DNA of 64,000 bases, from contig NZ_FWFR01000003.1 of assembly GCF_900172325.1 (NCBI RefSeq), positions 496,001 through 560,000 on the forward strand, read 5' to 3'. This DNA comes from Oceanibacterium hippocampi. Lineage in GTDB: Bacteria > Pseudomonadota > Alphaproteobacteria > Sneathiellales > Sneathiellaceae. Position numbers and translations under genes: made by a program. A model generated the notes under the pieces. The model ran no database searches. It was given only the letters and a program-made list of their open reading frames with translations, and was not told where the DNA came from. Each line of letters opens with the position of its first letter. Position 1 is the stretch's first letter. Shown here piece after piece: positions 1 through 8,317 of the stretch.

Positions 1-374
1 CGAAGACCTTCCGGCGGATCAGCCAGGGCCGGCGGATCATTCTCCGCTACATCTTCCCCGGCTCGGACCTCGACCATATCGGCAATACGCTGGACGTCAT
101 GGAGACCGCCGGCTTCGAGATCCACGACGTGGAAGGCTGGCGGGAACATTACGCGCTCACCTGCCAGCACTGGTATGAACGGCTCACCGACAATGCCGAC
201 GCGGCGATCGACGAGATCGGGGCGGAACGCTACCGGATGTGGCTCGCCTACCTCGCGGGCGTCTCGGTCGGTTTCGAGGCGGGGCCGCTCCGCATCTTCC
301 AGGTCGTCGCCAGCAGCCAGGCGCGCAAGGGACCGTCGGAACTGCCGCCCACCCGGGCCGACCTCTACGCCTGA
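1..374 (+). CDS. Cyclopropane-fatty-acyl-phospholipid synthase family methyltransferase, C-terminal part
   Basis: The reading frame is open from base 3 and runs off the left edge, so only the last 123 codons are present. The peptide has the C-terminal signature of the SAM-dependent CFA synthase family: YIFPGSDLDHIG, then a WREHYALTCQHWYERL stretch, where HY and W are typical of the family. Members add a methylene bridge or methyl group to unsaturated acyl chains of membrane phospholipids. The N-terminal half, with the SAM-binding core, lies outside the window, so the exact subfamily cannot be told. Its stop overlaps the stop of the convergent threonine aldolase gene by about 10 bases, leaving no room for a separate terminator. 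Confidence 0.85.
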   Translation, partial: KTFRRISQGRRIILRYIFPGSDLDHIGNTLDVMETAGFEIHDVEGWREHYALTCQHWYERLTDNADAAIDEIGAERYRMWLAYLAGVSVGFEAGPLRIFQVVASSQARKGPSELPPTRADLYA

Positions 375-1441
375 ACGCCGGCGTGGGCGCGGGCCGAGGC
401 AATGAGCGCGGCGACGCTCTCCGCCTCGCTGTTCCAGGCGGTGACAAGACGGACCACCGGCGCCTCGGCGGTCCCCATCACGTAGAAACGGAAGCCGTCC
501 GCCTGCAGGCCCGCGATCACCGGCCCGGGCATCGCGAGGAACAGCTCGTTGGCCTCGACCGGCTGGAGCAGTTCGACACCCGGTATCGCGCCGAGGCCGT
601 CGGCCAGCCGCGCCGCCATGGCGTTCGCGTGCCGGGCGTTGCGGAGCCAGAGATCGTCGGTCACATAGGCGCGGAGCTGCGCCGAGATATAGCGCATCTT
701 TGAATAGAGCTGGCCGGCCCGCTTGCGCCGGAAGGCGAAATCGCCGGCCTTCCCAGGATCGAAGAAGATCACCGCCTCGGCGGCCATGGCGCCGTTCTTC
801 GTCGCGCCGAACGACAGCACGTCCACGCCGGCTTTCCAGGTGAGGTCCGCGGCGCTGCAATTCTGCGCCGCGACGGCATTCGCGAAGCGCGCGCCATCCA
901 TGTGCAACGGCAACCCGGCTGCCTTCGCGACGCCGGCAATGGCGGCAATCTCGTCGGCACTGTAGACCGTGCCGAGTTCGGTCGCCTGGGTGATGCTGAC
1001 CGCCGCCGGCTGGACGTGGTGGACGACACCGGCCCCGGCATTGGCGATCCGCGCTGCGAGGGCCGCCGGGTCGAGCTTGCCGCGCGGGCTCGGCAACGGC
1101 ACGATCTTGGCGCCGCCGGTGAAGAATTCCGGTCCGCCGCATTCATCGACGTCGATGTGGGCGTCCTCCTGGCAATAGATCGCGCCATAGGGCGGCACCA
1201 GCACCGAGAGTGCCAGCGCGTTGGCGACCCCGCCGGTCCCGACCGGGAAGGCCAGGACCTCGCGCTCGAACAGCTCCGAACAGAGGCGGGAAAAGGCCTG
1301 CGTCTCCTCGTCGTCGCCGTAGCCCATCGCGTTGCCGTGATTGGCGCGGGCCAGCGCCTCCATGATTTCCGGGCAGACGGGGGCGGTATTGTCGCTGGCG
1401 AAATTCACGGCACGTGCTCTCTGCTGGTTCCTGTTCGGCAT
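365..1441 (-). CDS. ltaE: Low-specificity L-threonine aldolase (PLP-dependent)
   Basis: A 358-residue fold-type I PLP enzyme of the threonine aldolase/beta-eliminating lyase family, which cleaves L-threonine or allo-threonine to glycine and acetaldehyde. The start FASDNTAPVCPEIMEAL and the HMDGARFANAVA motif are typical, and SFGATKNG carries the likely PLP lysine (Lys215). The ATG at 1441 is chosen because it lies just past the stop of the upstream JAMM gene and the family homology begins there; a longer frame to 1615 runs inside that gene and reads as low-complexity shadow. The two genes are probably co-transcribed. Length fits the family. Confidence 0.9.
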   Translation of the reverse strand: MPNRNQQRARAVNFASDNTAPVCPEIMEALARANHGNAMGYGDDEETQAFSRLCSELFEREVLAFPVGTGGVANALALSVLVPPYGAIYCQEDAHIDVDECGGPEFFTGGAKIVPLPSPRGKLDPAALAARIANAGAGVVHHVQPAAVSITQATELGTVYSADEIAAIAGVAKAAGLPLHMDGARFANAVAAQNCSAADLTWKAGVDVLSFGATKNGAMAAEAVIFFDPGKAGDFAFRRKRAGQLYSKMRYISAQLRAYVTDDLWLRNARHANAMAARLADGLGAIPGVELLQPVEANELFLAMPGPVIAGLQADGFRFYVMGTAEAPVVRLVTAWNSEAESVAALIASARAHAGVQA

Positions 1442-1443
1442 TA

Positions 1444-1878
1444 TCAGGCGGCGGCGCCCTCGGCAATGATCAGCGGCATCGGCGCGAAGCCGCCGCGCCG
1501 GTCGGGCCGGAAGGCGTTTGCGGCGATCATCTGGCCATCGAGAATGCCGGCAATCAGCCAGACCAGGTCCGGTTCGAAGATGTTGGCTGCGTCGGTCGCC
1601 GAGGGAAAGGCCCACCCGTCCGGATGGCTATGCCAGGCGCCGACCACCGCCGGTCCGCCCTGGCGATGCTGGCGTTCGAGACCGATGCGCAGGCCCGGAT
1701 CCACCTCGAAGCCGCGCACCGGGTCGTCCGCCAGGTTGGCGCTCGGCTCGACCGCGGTAACCCAGCGGGCGCCGCCCGGCCCCTTCCGTCCGACCAGCAG
1801 GCCGCAGGACTCCTCGGGCCACGCCGCCTCGCAGTTGTCGGCGATCCGCTTCATCAGTTCCGGCGGAATCACCAGCAT
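1444..1878 (-). CDS. M67 family (JAMM/MPN+) metallopeptidase
   Basis: A 144-residue stand-alone JAB/MPN domain protein. The zinc site is complete: Glu23 in the PEESCGLLVG segment, His83 and His85 in WHSHPDG, and Asp96 ten residues later, matching the JAMM pattern E...HxH-x10-D. Bacterial M67 proteins cleave after C-terminal glycines of ubiquitin-like sulfur carriers such as CysO, ThiS or MoaD, or act on siderophore-type amides, but no sulfur-carrier gene is adjacent, so the substrate is open. It lies directly upstream of ltaE (two bases between stop and start) and downstream of the DUF6476 gene, so a three-gene leftward unit is likely. Confidence 0.88.
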   Translation of the reverse strand: MLVIPPELMKRIADNCEAAWPEESCGLLVGRKGPGGARWVTAVEPSANLADDPVRGFEVDPGLRIGLERQHRQGGPAVVGAWHSHPDGWAFPSATDAANIFEPDLVWLIAGILDGQMIAANAFRPDRRGGFAPMPLIIAEGAAA

Positions 1879-1882
1879 CGGT

Positions 1883-2248
1883 TCAGTCTCCGGCCGATGG
1901 TACGAGCGTGACGATGCCGAGCCGCCGCCCGTTTGCCAGATCGAGCAGCCAGAGCTCGCTCCGGCCGTCCGCCAGCGCGATCGTCAGCACCAGCCTGCCG
2001 CCACCGACCGCGCTATCGACCAGCCGGGCGCCCGCCGGTAGATCGAGCAGTGGCGCGGTGAACGGCGTCCCCGGCGCGACCGGCGCGGGCTCGGCGGCGA
2101 CGGTCGGCGCGGCGTCTCCGGCGGTCATCTGCGACATCCGCTTGTAGACGGTGACGATCACCACGCCGAGGGAAACCACGATCAGCGCGCCGAGAACGAT
2201 GACGATCGTCTTGAGCAGGCGTATGTTCCCGGTCAATGGTTGTGTCAT
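1883..2248 (-). CDS. Small single-pass membrane protein, DUF6476-like
   Basis: A 121-residue protein with one transmembrane helix at about residues 11-33, a Pro/Ala-rich linker, and a small C-terminal beta-rich domain (RLVLTIALADGRSELWLLDLANGRRLG) predicted to be outside the cytoplasm. The pattern resembles the DUF6476 family of alphaproteobacteria, whose function is unknown. I chose the ATG at 2248 because the upstream frame overlaps the divergent rluD gene and is Arg/Pro-rich shadow. Only 20 bases separate this start from the rluD start, so the two promoters must overlap the neighbouring coding regions. It is probably the first gene of the unit with the JAMM protease and ltaE. Confidence 0.7.
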   Translation of the reverse strand: MTQPLTGNIRLLKTIVIVLGALIVVSLGVVIVTVYKRMSQMTAGDAAPTVAAEPAPVAPGTPFTAPLLDLPAGARLVDSAVGGGRLVLTIALADGRSELWLLDLANGRRLGIVTLVPSAGD

Positions 2249-2268
2249 TGCCTCATCCCGAAGCGCCC

Positions 2269-3255
2269 ATGGAAGTGCTGGAAACCGAATACCGTATCGC
2301 CGTCGCCGAAAGCGAGGCCGGCGACAGGCTCGACCGTGTCCTTGCGGCGCATCTCCCCGATCTCTCGCGCACCCGGGTGAAGGCACTGATCGAGGCGGAG
2401 AAGGTCCGCTCAGGCGCGCAGACGATAGCCGAGCCCTCCTACCGGGTCAAACCGCAGCAGATCTTCATACTCGCGGTTCCGGTGGCGGTCGATGCCGAGC
2501 CTGCGGCGCAGGAAATCCCGCTCGACATCGTCCACGAGGACGACGATCTGGTCATCGTCGACAAGCCGCCCGGGCTGGTCGTTCATCCGGCGCCGGGCAA
2601 CGCCGACCGGACCCTTGTGAATGCCCTGATCCATCATTGCGGCAGCAGCCTCAGCGGCATCGGCGGGGTGCGCCGGCCGGGCATCGTGCACCGCATCGAC
2701 AAGGACACTTCCGGCCTGCTCATCGTCGCCAAGAACGACATGGCCCATGCGGCCCTGGCGAAGCAATTCGCCGCGCACAGCCTCGAACGGCATTACCGCG
2801 CCATCGTCTGGGGCGTGCCGAGATCATCCAGCGGCGAGATCCGGGGCAATATCGGCCGCGATCCGCGCCACCGAAAACGCATGGCCGTGGTCGCCGACGG
2901 CGGCAAGGCGGCGATCACCCATTACCGGGTGCTCGAGCGCTTCGGCGAGCTCGCCAGCCTCGTCGAATGCCGGCTGGAGACAGGGCGGACGCACCAGATC
3001 CGCGTCCACATGACGCATATCGGCCATCCGCTGGTCGGCGATAGTCTCTACGGGCGCAATCGACGCGGCAGGCAATCCGCGTCCGATGCATCAATGCGCG
3101 AGGCACTGAACGCGTTTCCGCGCCAGGCGCTGCACGCCGCGAGCCTTGGAATCATCCATCCCAGAACCGGCAAGACCTTGAAATACCTCGCAGAAATACC
3201 AAATGACATGAAGACGCTCCTGGTAGTGCTGCGGAACGAGACGATGCGACCGTAA
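2269..3255 (+). CDS. rluD: RluA-family 23S rRNA pseudouridine synthase (RluD type)
   Basis: A 328-residue protein with an N-terminal S4 RNA-binding domain (about residues 15-75, GDRLDRVLAAHLPDLSRTRVKALIEAEKV) and the RluA catalytic domain. The catalytic aspartate is Asp144 in HRIDKDTSGLL, and the C-terminal ETGRTHQIRVHMTHIGHPLVGD motif is intact. RluD makes pseudouridines in helix 69 of 23S rRNA. The ATG at 2269 is preferred over an ATG at 2236 because the S4 homology begins shortly after it and the earlier one overlaps the divergent gene; neither has a strong ribosome binding site. Placement directly before rpoH is common in alphaproteobacteria. Confidence 0.88.
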   Translation: MEVLETEYRIAVAESEAGDRLDRVLAAHLPDLSRTRVKALIEAEKVRSGAQTIAEPSYRVKPQQIFILAVPVAVDAEPAAQEIPLDIVHEDDDLVIVDKPPGLVVHPAPGNADRTLVNALIHHCGSSLSGIGGVRRPGIVHRIDKDTSGLLIVAKNDMAHAALAKQFAAHSLERHYRAIVWGVPRSSSGEIRGNIGRDPRHRKRMAVVADGGKAAITHYRVLERFGELASLVECRLETGRTHQIRVHMTHIGHPLVGDSLYGRNRRGRQSASDASMREALNAFPRQALHAASLGIIHPRTGKTLKYLAEIPNDMKTLLVVLRNETMRP

Positions 3256-3393
3256 ATTCGTCACAATCCTTTCGCTCAATCGTCAACATGGAACCATCGG
3301 GGGCGAAAAGCGGTTATCCGCAAGGCAGACACGCCGAAAGACCCGTCAACTGCGAGACTCTCGCCGCTACCGGCCATTCGAGGGGAATTTGAG

Positions 3394-4284
3394 ATGAGCA
3401 CACCCAATTTGCCGTCCCTGACGCCGGAGGGAAGTCTTTCCCGCTATCTCCAGGAAATCCGCAAGTTCCCGATGCTGGAACCGGATCAGGAATACATGCT
3501 CGCCAAGAGCTGGGTCGAGCATGGCGACACCGACGCCGCGCACCAGCTCGTGACCAGTCACCTGCGGCTGGTCGCGAAGATCGCCATGGGCTACCGCGGC
3601 TACGGCCTTCCGGTCGGCGAACTGATCGCCGAAGGCAACGTCGGCATGATGCAGGCGGTCAAGCGCTTCGATCCGGAACGCGGCTTCCGCCTCGCCACCT
3701 ACGCGATGTGGTGGATTCGCGCCGCCATCCAGGAATATATCCTGCGCTCGTGGTCGCTGGTGAAGATCGGCACGACGGCGGCGCAGAAGAAGCTGTTCTT
3801 CAACCTTCGCAAGGTCAAGGGCCAGATCCAGGCCATCGAGGAGGGTGATCTTTCACCGCAGCAGGTGGAGACCATCGCGACCCGGCTTTCCGTGAGCGAA
3901 GACGACGTCATCAGCATGAACCGCCGCATGGCGGCTCCCGACCACAGCCTGAACGCCCCGATGCGCATCGATGGCGACGGCGAATGGCAGGACTGGCTGG
4001 AGGACGACACCCCGAGCCAGGAGACGGTTTATGCCGAACGCGAGGAGCTCGACAACCGCCGGCGCCTGCTGCATCAGGCGATGGAAGGGCTCAACGACCG
4101 TGAAAAGCACATCCTGGTCGAGCGCCGGCTCCGTGACGAACCGAAAACGCTCGAGGAACTGAGCCAGGAATACGACATCAGTCGCGAACGCGTGCGCCAG
4201 ATCGAGGTGCGCGCCTTCGAGAAGCTGCAGAAGTCGATGAAGACCAAGGCGCTCGACGAGCGGCTGGGCGGCGGTCCGGCCTGA
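3394..4284 (+). CDS. rpoH: RNA polymerase heat-shock sigma factor RpoH (sigma-32)
   Basis: A 296-residue sigma factor. Region 1.2/2 is clear (SRYLQEIRKFPML, HLRLVAKIAMGYRGYGLPVGELIAEGNVG, RFRLATYAMWWIRAAIQEYILRSWS). The RpoH box QKKLFFNLRKVK, which sets RpoH apart from housekeeping sigma factors and helps its turnover by FtsH, follows region 2. Region 4 ends with the helix-turn-helix TLEELSQEYDISRERVRQIEVRAFEKL. It directs transcription of chaperone and protease genes after heat or envelope stress. A strong ribosome binding site (GAGGGG) precedes the start. The 138-base gap upstream suggests its own promoter, but I cannot name a convincing one. ftsH, encoding the protease that degrades RpoH in E. 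coli, is about 20 kb away. Confidence 0.97.
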   Translation: MSTPNLPSLTPEGSLSRYLQEIRKFPMLEPDQEYMLAKSWVEHGDTDAAHQLVTSHLRLVAKIAMGYRGYGLPVGELIAEGNVGMMQAVKRFDPERGFRLATYAMWWIRAAIQEYILRSWSLVKIGTTAAQKKLFFNLRKVKGQIQAIEEGDLSPQQVETIATRLSVSEDDVISMNRRMAAPDHSLNAPMRIDGDGEWQDWLEDDTPSQETVYAEREELDNRRRLLHQAMEGLNDREKHILVERRLRDEPKTLEELSQEYDISRERVRQIEVRAFEKLQKSMKTKALDERLGGGPA

Positions 4285-4314
4285 CCGGAACCGAAGCGCC
4301 CGGATAAGGGAAGA

Positions 4315-4334
4315 GCGGCGCCTATTGGCGCCGC
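4315..4334. terminator. Hairpin between convergent rpoH and membrane-protein genes
   Basis: A perfect 8-bp GC stem (GCGGCGCC at 4315-4322 and GGCGCCGC at 4327-4334) with a TATT loop lies between the two convergent stops. It overlaps the TAG stop of the leftward membrane-protein gene. There is no T-tract on either side, so it may be a bidirectional hairpin that works with Rho or stabilises 3' ends rather than a classic intrinsic terminator. Confidence 0.45.
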
Positions 4335-4801
4335 GGTTCCTCGATAACGCGGTTTCCCCATTCCGCGACCAGGGCGGCCTTGCGCTTTTCCAGGACGGCC
4401 AGTTCGTGACGATAGCGGACACCCAGAACGGTGGCCGCGACATGCGGCATGAACCACATCAGGAACATCGCCAGCCCCGCGCCGCCGAGCATCAGCGCCC
4501 ACATGAAGGGGTCTGCGAGCATGATCGACGCGGTCGGCACCGAATGGCCGCGCGCCCAGAGAATCCCGAGAACCGGCAGGACGCCCGCCAGATTAAGCGA
4601 GAACATCGTCGCCAGCGCGCCGGAGGCACGGCGCGGCGCGGTGAAGAACAGGATGATCGTCGGCAACATGCCGCAGATCAGTATCATCACGCTCGGCAGC
4701 GCGACGAACGACAGCATGATCAGCATGATGCCGATCAGGCACGCCAGCAGGACCGGTGAGCCCCCGCCGCCCGCTGCTTTCGCCGCCGCCTTCTTAGCCA
4801 T
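4322..4801 (-). CDS. Uncharacterised four-helix membrane protein
   Basis: A 159-residue protein that I do not recognise. It begins with a Lys/Ala-rich cytoplasmic tail (MAKKAAAKAA), then about four hydrophobic segments: roughly residues 15-35, 37-55, 62-84 and 95-125. The C-terminal tail is charged and probably helical (RYRHELAVLEKRKAALVAEWG). The stop overlaps a strong hairpin shared with convergent rpoH. The gene begins nine bases after the stop of the pseudokinase-like gene, so the two are almost certainly one operon and may work together at the inner membrane. No catalytic motif is visible. Confidence 0.75.
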   Translation of the reverse strand: MAKKAAAKAAGGGGSPVLLACLIGIMLIMLSFVALPSVMILICGMLPTIILFFTAPRRASGALATMFSLNLAGVLPVLGILWARGHSVPTASIMLADPFMWALMLGGAGLAMFLMWFMPHVAATVLGVRYRHELAVLEKRKAALVAEWGNRVIEEPRRQ

Positions 4802-4810
4802 CGACCTCTC

Positions 4811-6874
4811 CTATGTCAGAAAGACGAAGAGCGTGCCCGCGGCGCTCGCCATCATCGCGATGAAGGCGGCGGACGAGGCCAGCCAGTCAGAGAGATCCTG
4901 GGTCGCGATGCTTTCCCGGGCCGGACGCGCGGCGAGCACCCGGCAACGCCGGTCGATCTGTCCGTAATACGCCACGGCGTCCTCGAACTCCGCCCGGTCG
5001 ATCCGCAGCTGCGCCGCCAGGTCGAGGCTGTCGTGCATGCGCGAAAGGTCCCCCTTCTCGGCCAGCGCGTCGATCTTGGCGACCAGCACCTCGCGCCGCG
5101 CCGTGGAGAAGATTTCGCTCATCTGGGAACGCAGCATCGCGGCAACGGCGCGGCTCAGCCCCGGCAGCGACTTCGCGTGGAAATGGTGCTGCAGGGTCGC
5201 GAGCAAGGACAGCACGGCGACCGCCCATTGGATATCGGTCGGTTGCCGGCTGCCGATCTCCTTCAGCACGCCATCGACATTCTCGACCCGGCTGGCGATG
5301 AAGGCCGCGACATGGCGATCGAAGATTCGCGATTTCTGGGAGATCTGGCTCGCCCGGACATCGAGTGCCGCGAGCAGTTCCCCGATCGTGCCCACATAGG
5401 CGTTGTCCAGAGTCGGACTGAGGCAGGGCAGGTCCGGATTGAGCTCGTAGAGAACGCGCTCCATGCCCTTTCCGTATTGCGTTGCGTCGTTCACGAAATG
5501 AGCGATCCGCACTGCGATCGGCTCGGTGATCGAGGTCCGCTCGGACTTGATCCGCTTCGCCTCGTGGGTGATCCATTCCCTCAGCAGCGGCCCCGCCAGA
5601 AACTCGGCGATGGTCGCAACCCGGGCGCCGTCGCCGGAACCCACCGCATCGACGATCGCGGCCGGAAGTCCGCCGCGGGCCAGTCGCAGGCCGCGATACC
5701 AGATCGGCCCGTCCGGATCGAGCGCGAGCGCTGTCCGTGACACCAGCATCGCCTCCAGCGCCGCCGGGCGGCCGCTCGACGCGCCGCCCCGCGCGACCGC
5801 TTCGGCAATCTCTACGGCCATGCGCTGGTCGCCGAGCGAGTTCCTAATCCAGCTCTCCAGCTTGCCGCTGGCGATGAAGCGCGCCGCCTTCGCCGGACTC
5901 TCGGTCAGGGCGACGGCCAGCGCGCGCGGGTGGACATGATCCTCGCCGGCGAACTGGCAGGGACTGGGGGCATGACGGTCACCGGCATGGACCACGGCCT
6001 CCTCGAGAAAGCCCTCGGTCCAGCGCTTGACGCGCTCGGCTGTCCAGCGACGCTCGATACTGTCGGACAGCAGGCCGGCAATCAGCACCCGCTTCCGGCT
6101 CGAACAACGCAGATTCCGTGTCAGGGCCTTGCAGGAACCCTCGCTCAGCCGGCGCCGGGTCGTGATCGTCGCCGCCTCGTCCGCGAAGGGTGTCTCGCCG
6201 CCCAGAATCGCGACGACCAGCACGCCGAGCGCGTAGAGATCGGCTTCACGGTTCGTCCAGCCGCGGGCAAACGGTTCGGCGATTGCCGATTCCACCTGTT
6301 CGTAGACGCTGTGACTGAGCGCTCCGGGTGGCGCGCTGACACATTCGCCGAGCACGATTCCCTCGGCCTTGTCGTTGCCGAAGAAGACATTGTCGAGCGA
6401 GATCGCCCGATGGGCGAAGCCGCGCTCGGCGAGGCCCGACAGCGCCTCCGCGATACGCGGAAGGAGCACGTTCGCCAGGAACTTCTCGAGATGATCGGGC
6501 TTCAGCGCCGAGAGATGCTCGCGAAGCGGCGGGCCCGGCCGATCGAAGATCAGGACACGCCGTGAGATACCCTTGACGCCGCTGCCGACCGGGCCGTCGG
6601 CAACCGGGCACAACAGGCTGGGAACGGGCTGCCGGATAAGCTTCGCGATCAGCGTCTTGCGGCAGGGTGTCGCCCGGTCGAGCGAAAGCGCGAAGAGCGG
6701 GCGGCCCGCATTGTCCCTGTCATGGGCGCGAAAGGCGCGGGCGCGGCCGCGGTCATAGGCCGGCAGCGGTGCGTTGAAATCGACACGATAGCGATCGCCG
6801 ATGGTACCGGCGGGCAAGCCGGTATCCGCGTCGTCTTCCGCTATCTCGTCCTCGAATTCGGCAATTGCCGCCAT
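4811..6874 (-). CDS. Pseudokinase-like protein with C-terminal membrane anchor
   Basis: A 687-residue protein whose first ~270 residues resemble a Hanks-type Ser/Thr kinase fold: hinge-like segments, FAHRAISLDNVFF in place of the catalytic loop, and TNREADLYALGVLVVAILGGETPF matching subdomains IX-X. The catalytic residues are missing. The HRD Asp is Ala157, the catalytic-loop Lys is Ser159 (Asn162 is kept), the DFG position reads LGE (about residues 175-177), and the VAIK-type Lys position reads FALS. This suggests a non-catalytic scaffold. The middle ~380 residues are helical with no known motif, and the last ~22 residues are a hydrophobic helix consistent with a tail anchor. It heads an operon with the four-helix protein. 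Function unknown. Confidence 0.7.
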   Translation of the reverse strand: MAAIAEFEDEIAEDDADTGLPAGTIGDRYRVDFNAPLPAYDRGRARAFRAHDRDNAGRPLFALSLDRATPCRKTLIAKLIRQPVPSLLCPVADGPVGSGVKGISRRVLIFDRPGPPLREHLSALKPDHLEKFLANVLLPRIAEALSGLAERGFAHRAISLDNVFFGNDKAEGIVLGECVSAPPGALSHSVYEQVESAIAEPFARGWTNREADLYALGVLVVAILGGETPFADEAATITTRRRLSEGSCKALTRNLRCSSRKRVLIAGLLSDSIERRWTAERVKRWTEGFLEEAVVHAGDRHAPSPCQFAGEDHVHPRALAVALTESPAKAARFIASGKLESWIRNSLGDQRMAVEIAEAVARGGASSGRPAALEAMLVSRTALALDPDGPIWYRGLRLARGGLPAAIVDAVGSGDGARVATIAEFLAGPLLREWITHEAKRIKSERTSITEPIAVRIAHFVNDATQYGKGMERVLYELNPDLPCLSPTLDNAYVGTIGELLAALDVRASQISQKSRIFDRHVAAFIASRVENVDGVLKEIGSRQPTDIQWAVAVLSLLATLQHHFHAKSLPGLSRAVAAMLRSQMSEIFSTARREVLVAKIDALAEKGDLSRMHDSLDLAAQLRIDRAEFEDAVAYYGQIDRRCRVLAARPARESIATQDLSDWLASSAAFIAMMASAAGTLFVFLT

Positions 6875-6976
6875 CGACGCAGGTGCTCACCGGACCCAGT
6901 GGAGAAATCCCGTCCGGAAATAACACCATATGGAGCGTTAATACGCGGTAAAGCCCCGTCCGGTAGCGAGCCGCCG

Positions 6977-8269
6977 TCAGCCGGCGAAGGGGTCGCGCAC
7001 CAGGATCGTGTCGTCGCGCTCCGGCGAGGTGGACAGCAGCGAGACCGGCGCCTCGATCAGTTCCTCCAGGCGGCGGATATACTTCACCGCGGTCGCCGGC
7101 AGGTCGGCCCAGCTGCGCGCGCCTTGGGTGCTCTCCTGCCAGCCTTCCATCTCTTCGTAGACGGGCTCGACCGCCGCCTGCCCCGGCATGTTCGCCGGCA
7201 GGTAATCTGTGATCGTCTCACCCAGCCGATAGCCGACGCAGACCTTGAGCGTCTCGAGCCCGTCGAGAACATCGAGCTTGGTCAGCGCGATGCCGTTGAT
7301 GCCGGACGTCTTGATCGCCTGGCGCACCATCACCGCGTCGAACCAGCCGCAGCGCCGGGCCCGCCCGGTGACGGTTCCGAACTCGCGCCCGCGCTCGCCA
7401 AGCCGGCGGCCGATATCGTCGCTGAGCTCGGTCGGGAACGGTCCCGATCCGACGCGCGTCGTGTAGGCCTTGGTGATGCCGAGCACGAAACCGACCTGGC
7501 CGGGGCCGACACCGCTGCCGACCGCCGCCTGTCCGGCCAGGGTGTTCGAAGAGGTCACGAACGGATAGGTGCCGTGATCGACGTCGAGCATCGCGCCCTG
7601 CGCGCCCTCGAAGAGGATCCGGCGGCCGCTCCGGCAGGCCTCGTCAAGAACCCGCCAGACGGGCGCGGCAAAGGGCAGGATCTCCGGCGCGACCGCCAGC
7701 AGCTGATCGACCAGCGCGGCGCCGTCGACCGGGGCCTGGCCGAGCCCCTTCAGCAGGGCGTCGTGGTGGGCAAGCAGTCGCCCGACCTTCATTTCCAGCG
7801 CGTCCCGGTCGGACAGGTCACAGATCCGGATGGCCCGGCGCGCGACCTTGTCCTCGTAGGCCGGGCCGATGCCGCGACGCGTCGTGCCGATCTTCTGGCC
7901 GGCGCTGGCGTCCTCGCGCAGGGCGTCGAGTTCCCGGTGCAGCGGCAGGATCAGGGTGGCGTTCTCGGCGATCTTGAGATTGTCGGGCGAGATCTCGACG
8001 CCCTTGCCGCGCTGTTCGGCGATTTCCTCGAGCAGGGCCCAGGGATCGATCACGACGCCATTGCCGATGACCGACAGCTTGCCCCCCCGGACGACACCGG
8101 ACGGCAGCAACCGAAGCTTGTAGGTCACCCCGTCGATGACCAGCGTGTGACCGGCGTTATGCCCGCCCTGGAAGCGCACCACGACGTCGGCGCGCTCCGA
8201 CAGCCAATCGACGATCTTGCCCTTGCCCTCGTCCCCCCATTGGGAACCGACCACGACGACATTAGTCAT
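6977..8269 (-). CDS. purA: Adenylosuccinate synthetase
   Basis: A 430-residue GTP-dependent enzyme that joins IMP and aspartate to adenylosuccinate, the first committed step to AMP. The N-terminal P-loop [16 protein letters not shown], the GHNAGHT motif, the [10 protein letters not shown] segment and the C-terminal [12 protein letters not shown] are all present, and length is normal. The start at 8269 gives the typical [18 protein letters not shown] beginning. It lies 48 bases downstream of hisZ on the same strand, a pairing usual in alphaproteobacteria, so it is probably the last gene of a serC-serA-hisZ-purA transcript or part of one. Confidence 0.97.
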   Translation of the reverse strand: MTNVVVVGSQWGDEGKGKIVDWLSERADVVVRFQGGHNAGHTLVIDGVTYKLRLLPSGVVRGGKLSVIGNGVVIDPWALLEEIAEQRGKGVEISPDNLKIAENATLILPLHRELDALREDASAGQKIGTTRRGIGPAYEDKVARRAIRICDLSDRDALEMKVGRLLAHHDALLKGLGQAPVDGAALVDQLLAVAPEILPFAAPVWRVLDEACRSGRRILFEGAQGAMLDVDHGTYPFVTSSNTLAGQAAVGSGVGPGQVGFVLGITKAYTTRVGSGPFPTELSDDIGRRLGERGREFGTVTGRARRCGWFDAVMVRQAIKTSGINGIALTKLDVLDGLETLKVCVGYRLGETITDYLPANMPGQAAVEPVYEEMEGWQESTQGARSWADLPATAVKYIRRLEELIEAPVSLLSTSPERDDTILVRDPFAG

Positions 8270-8317
8270 TTCAACGACTGTCCTTCTACGGAATCGACGC
8301 GCGAATGCCCGTGCCGC

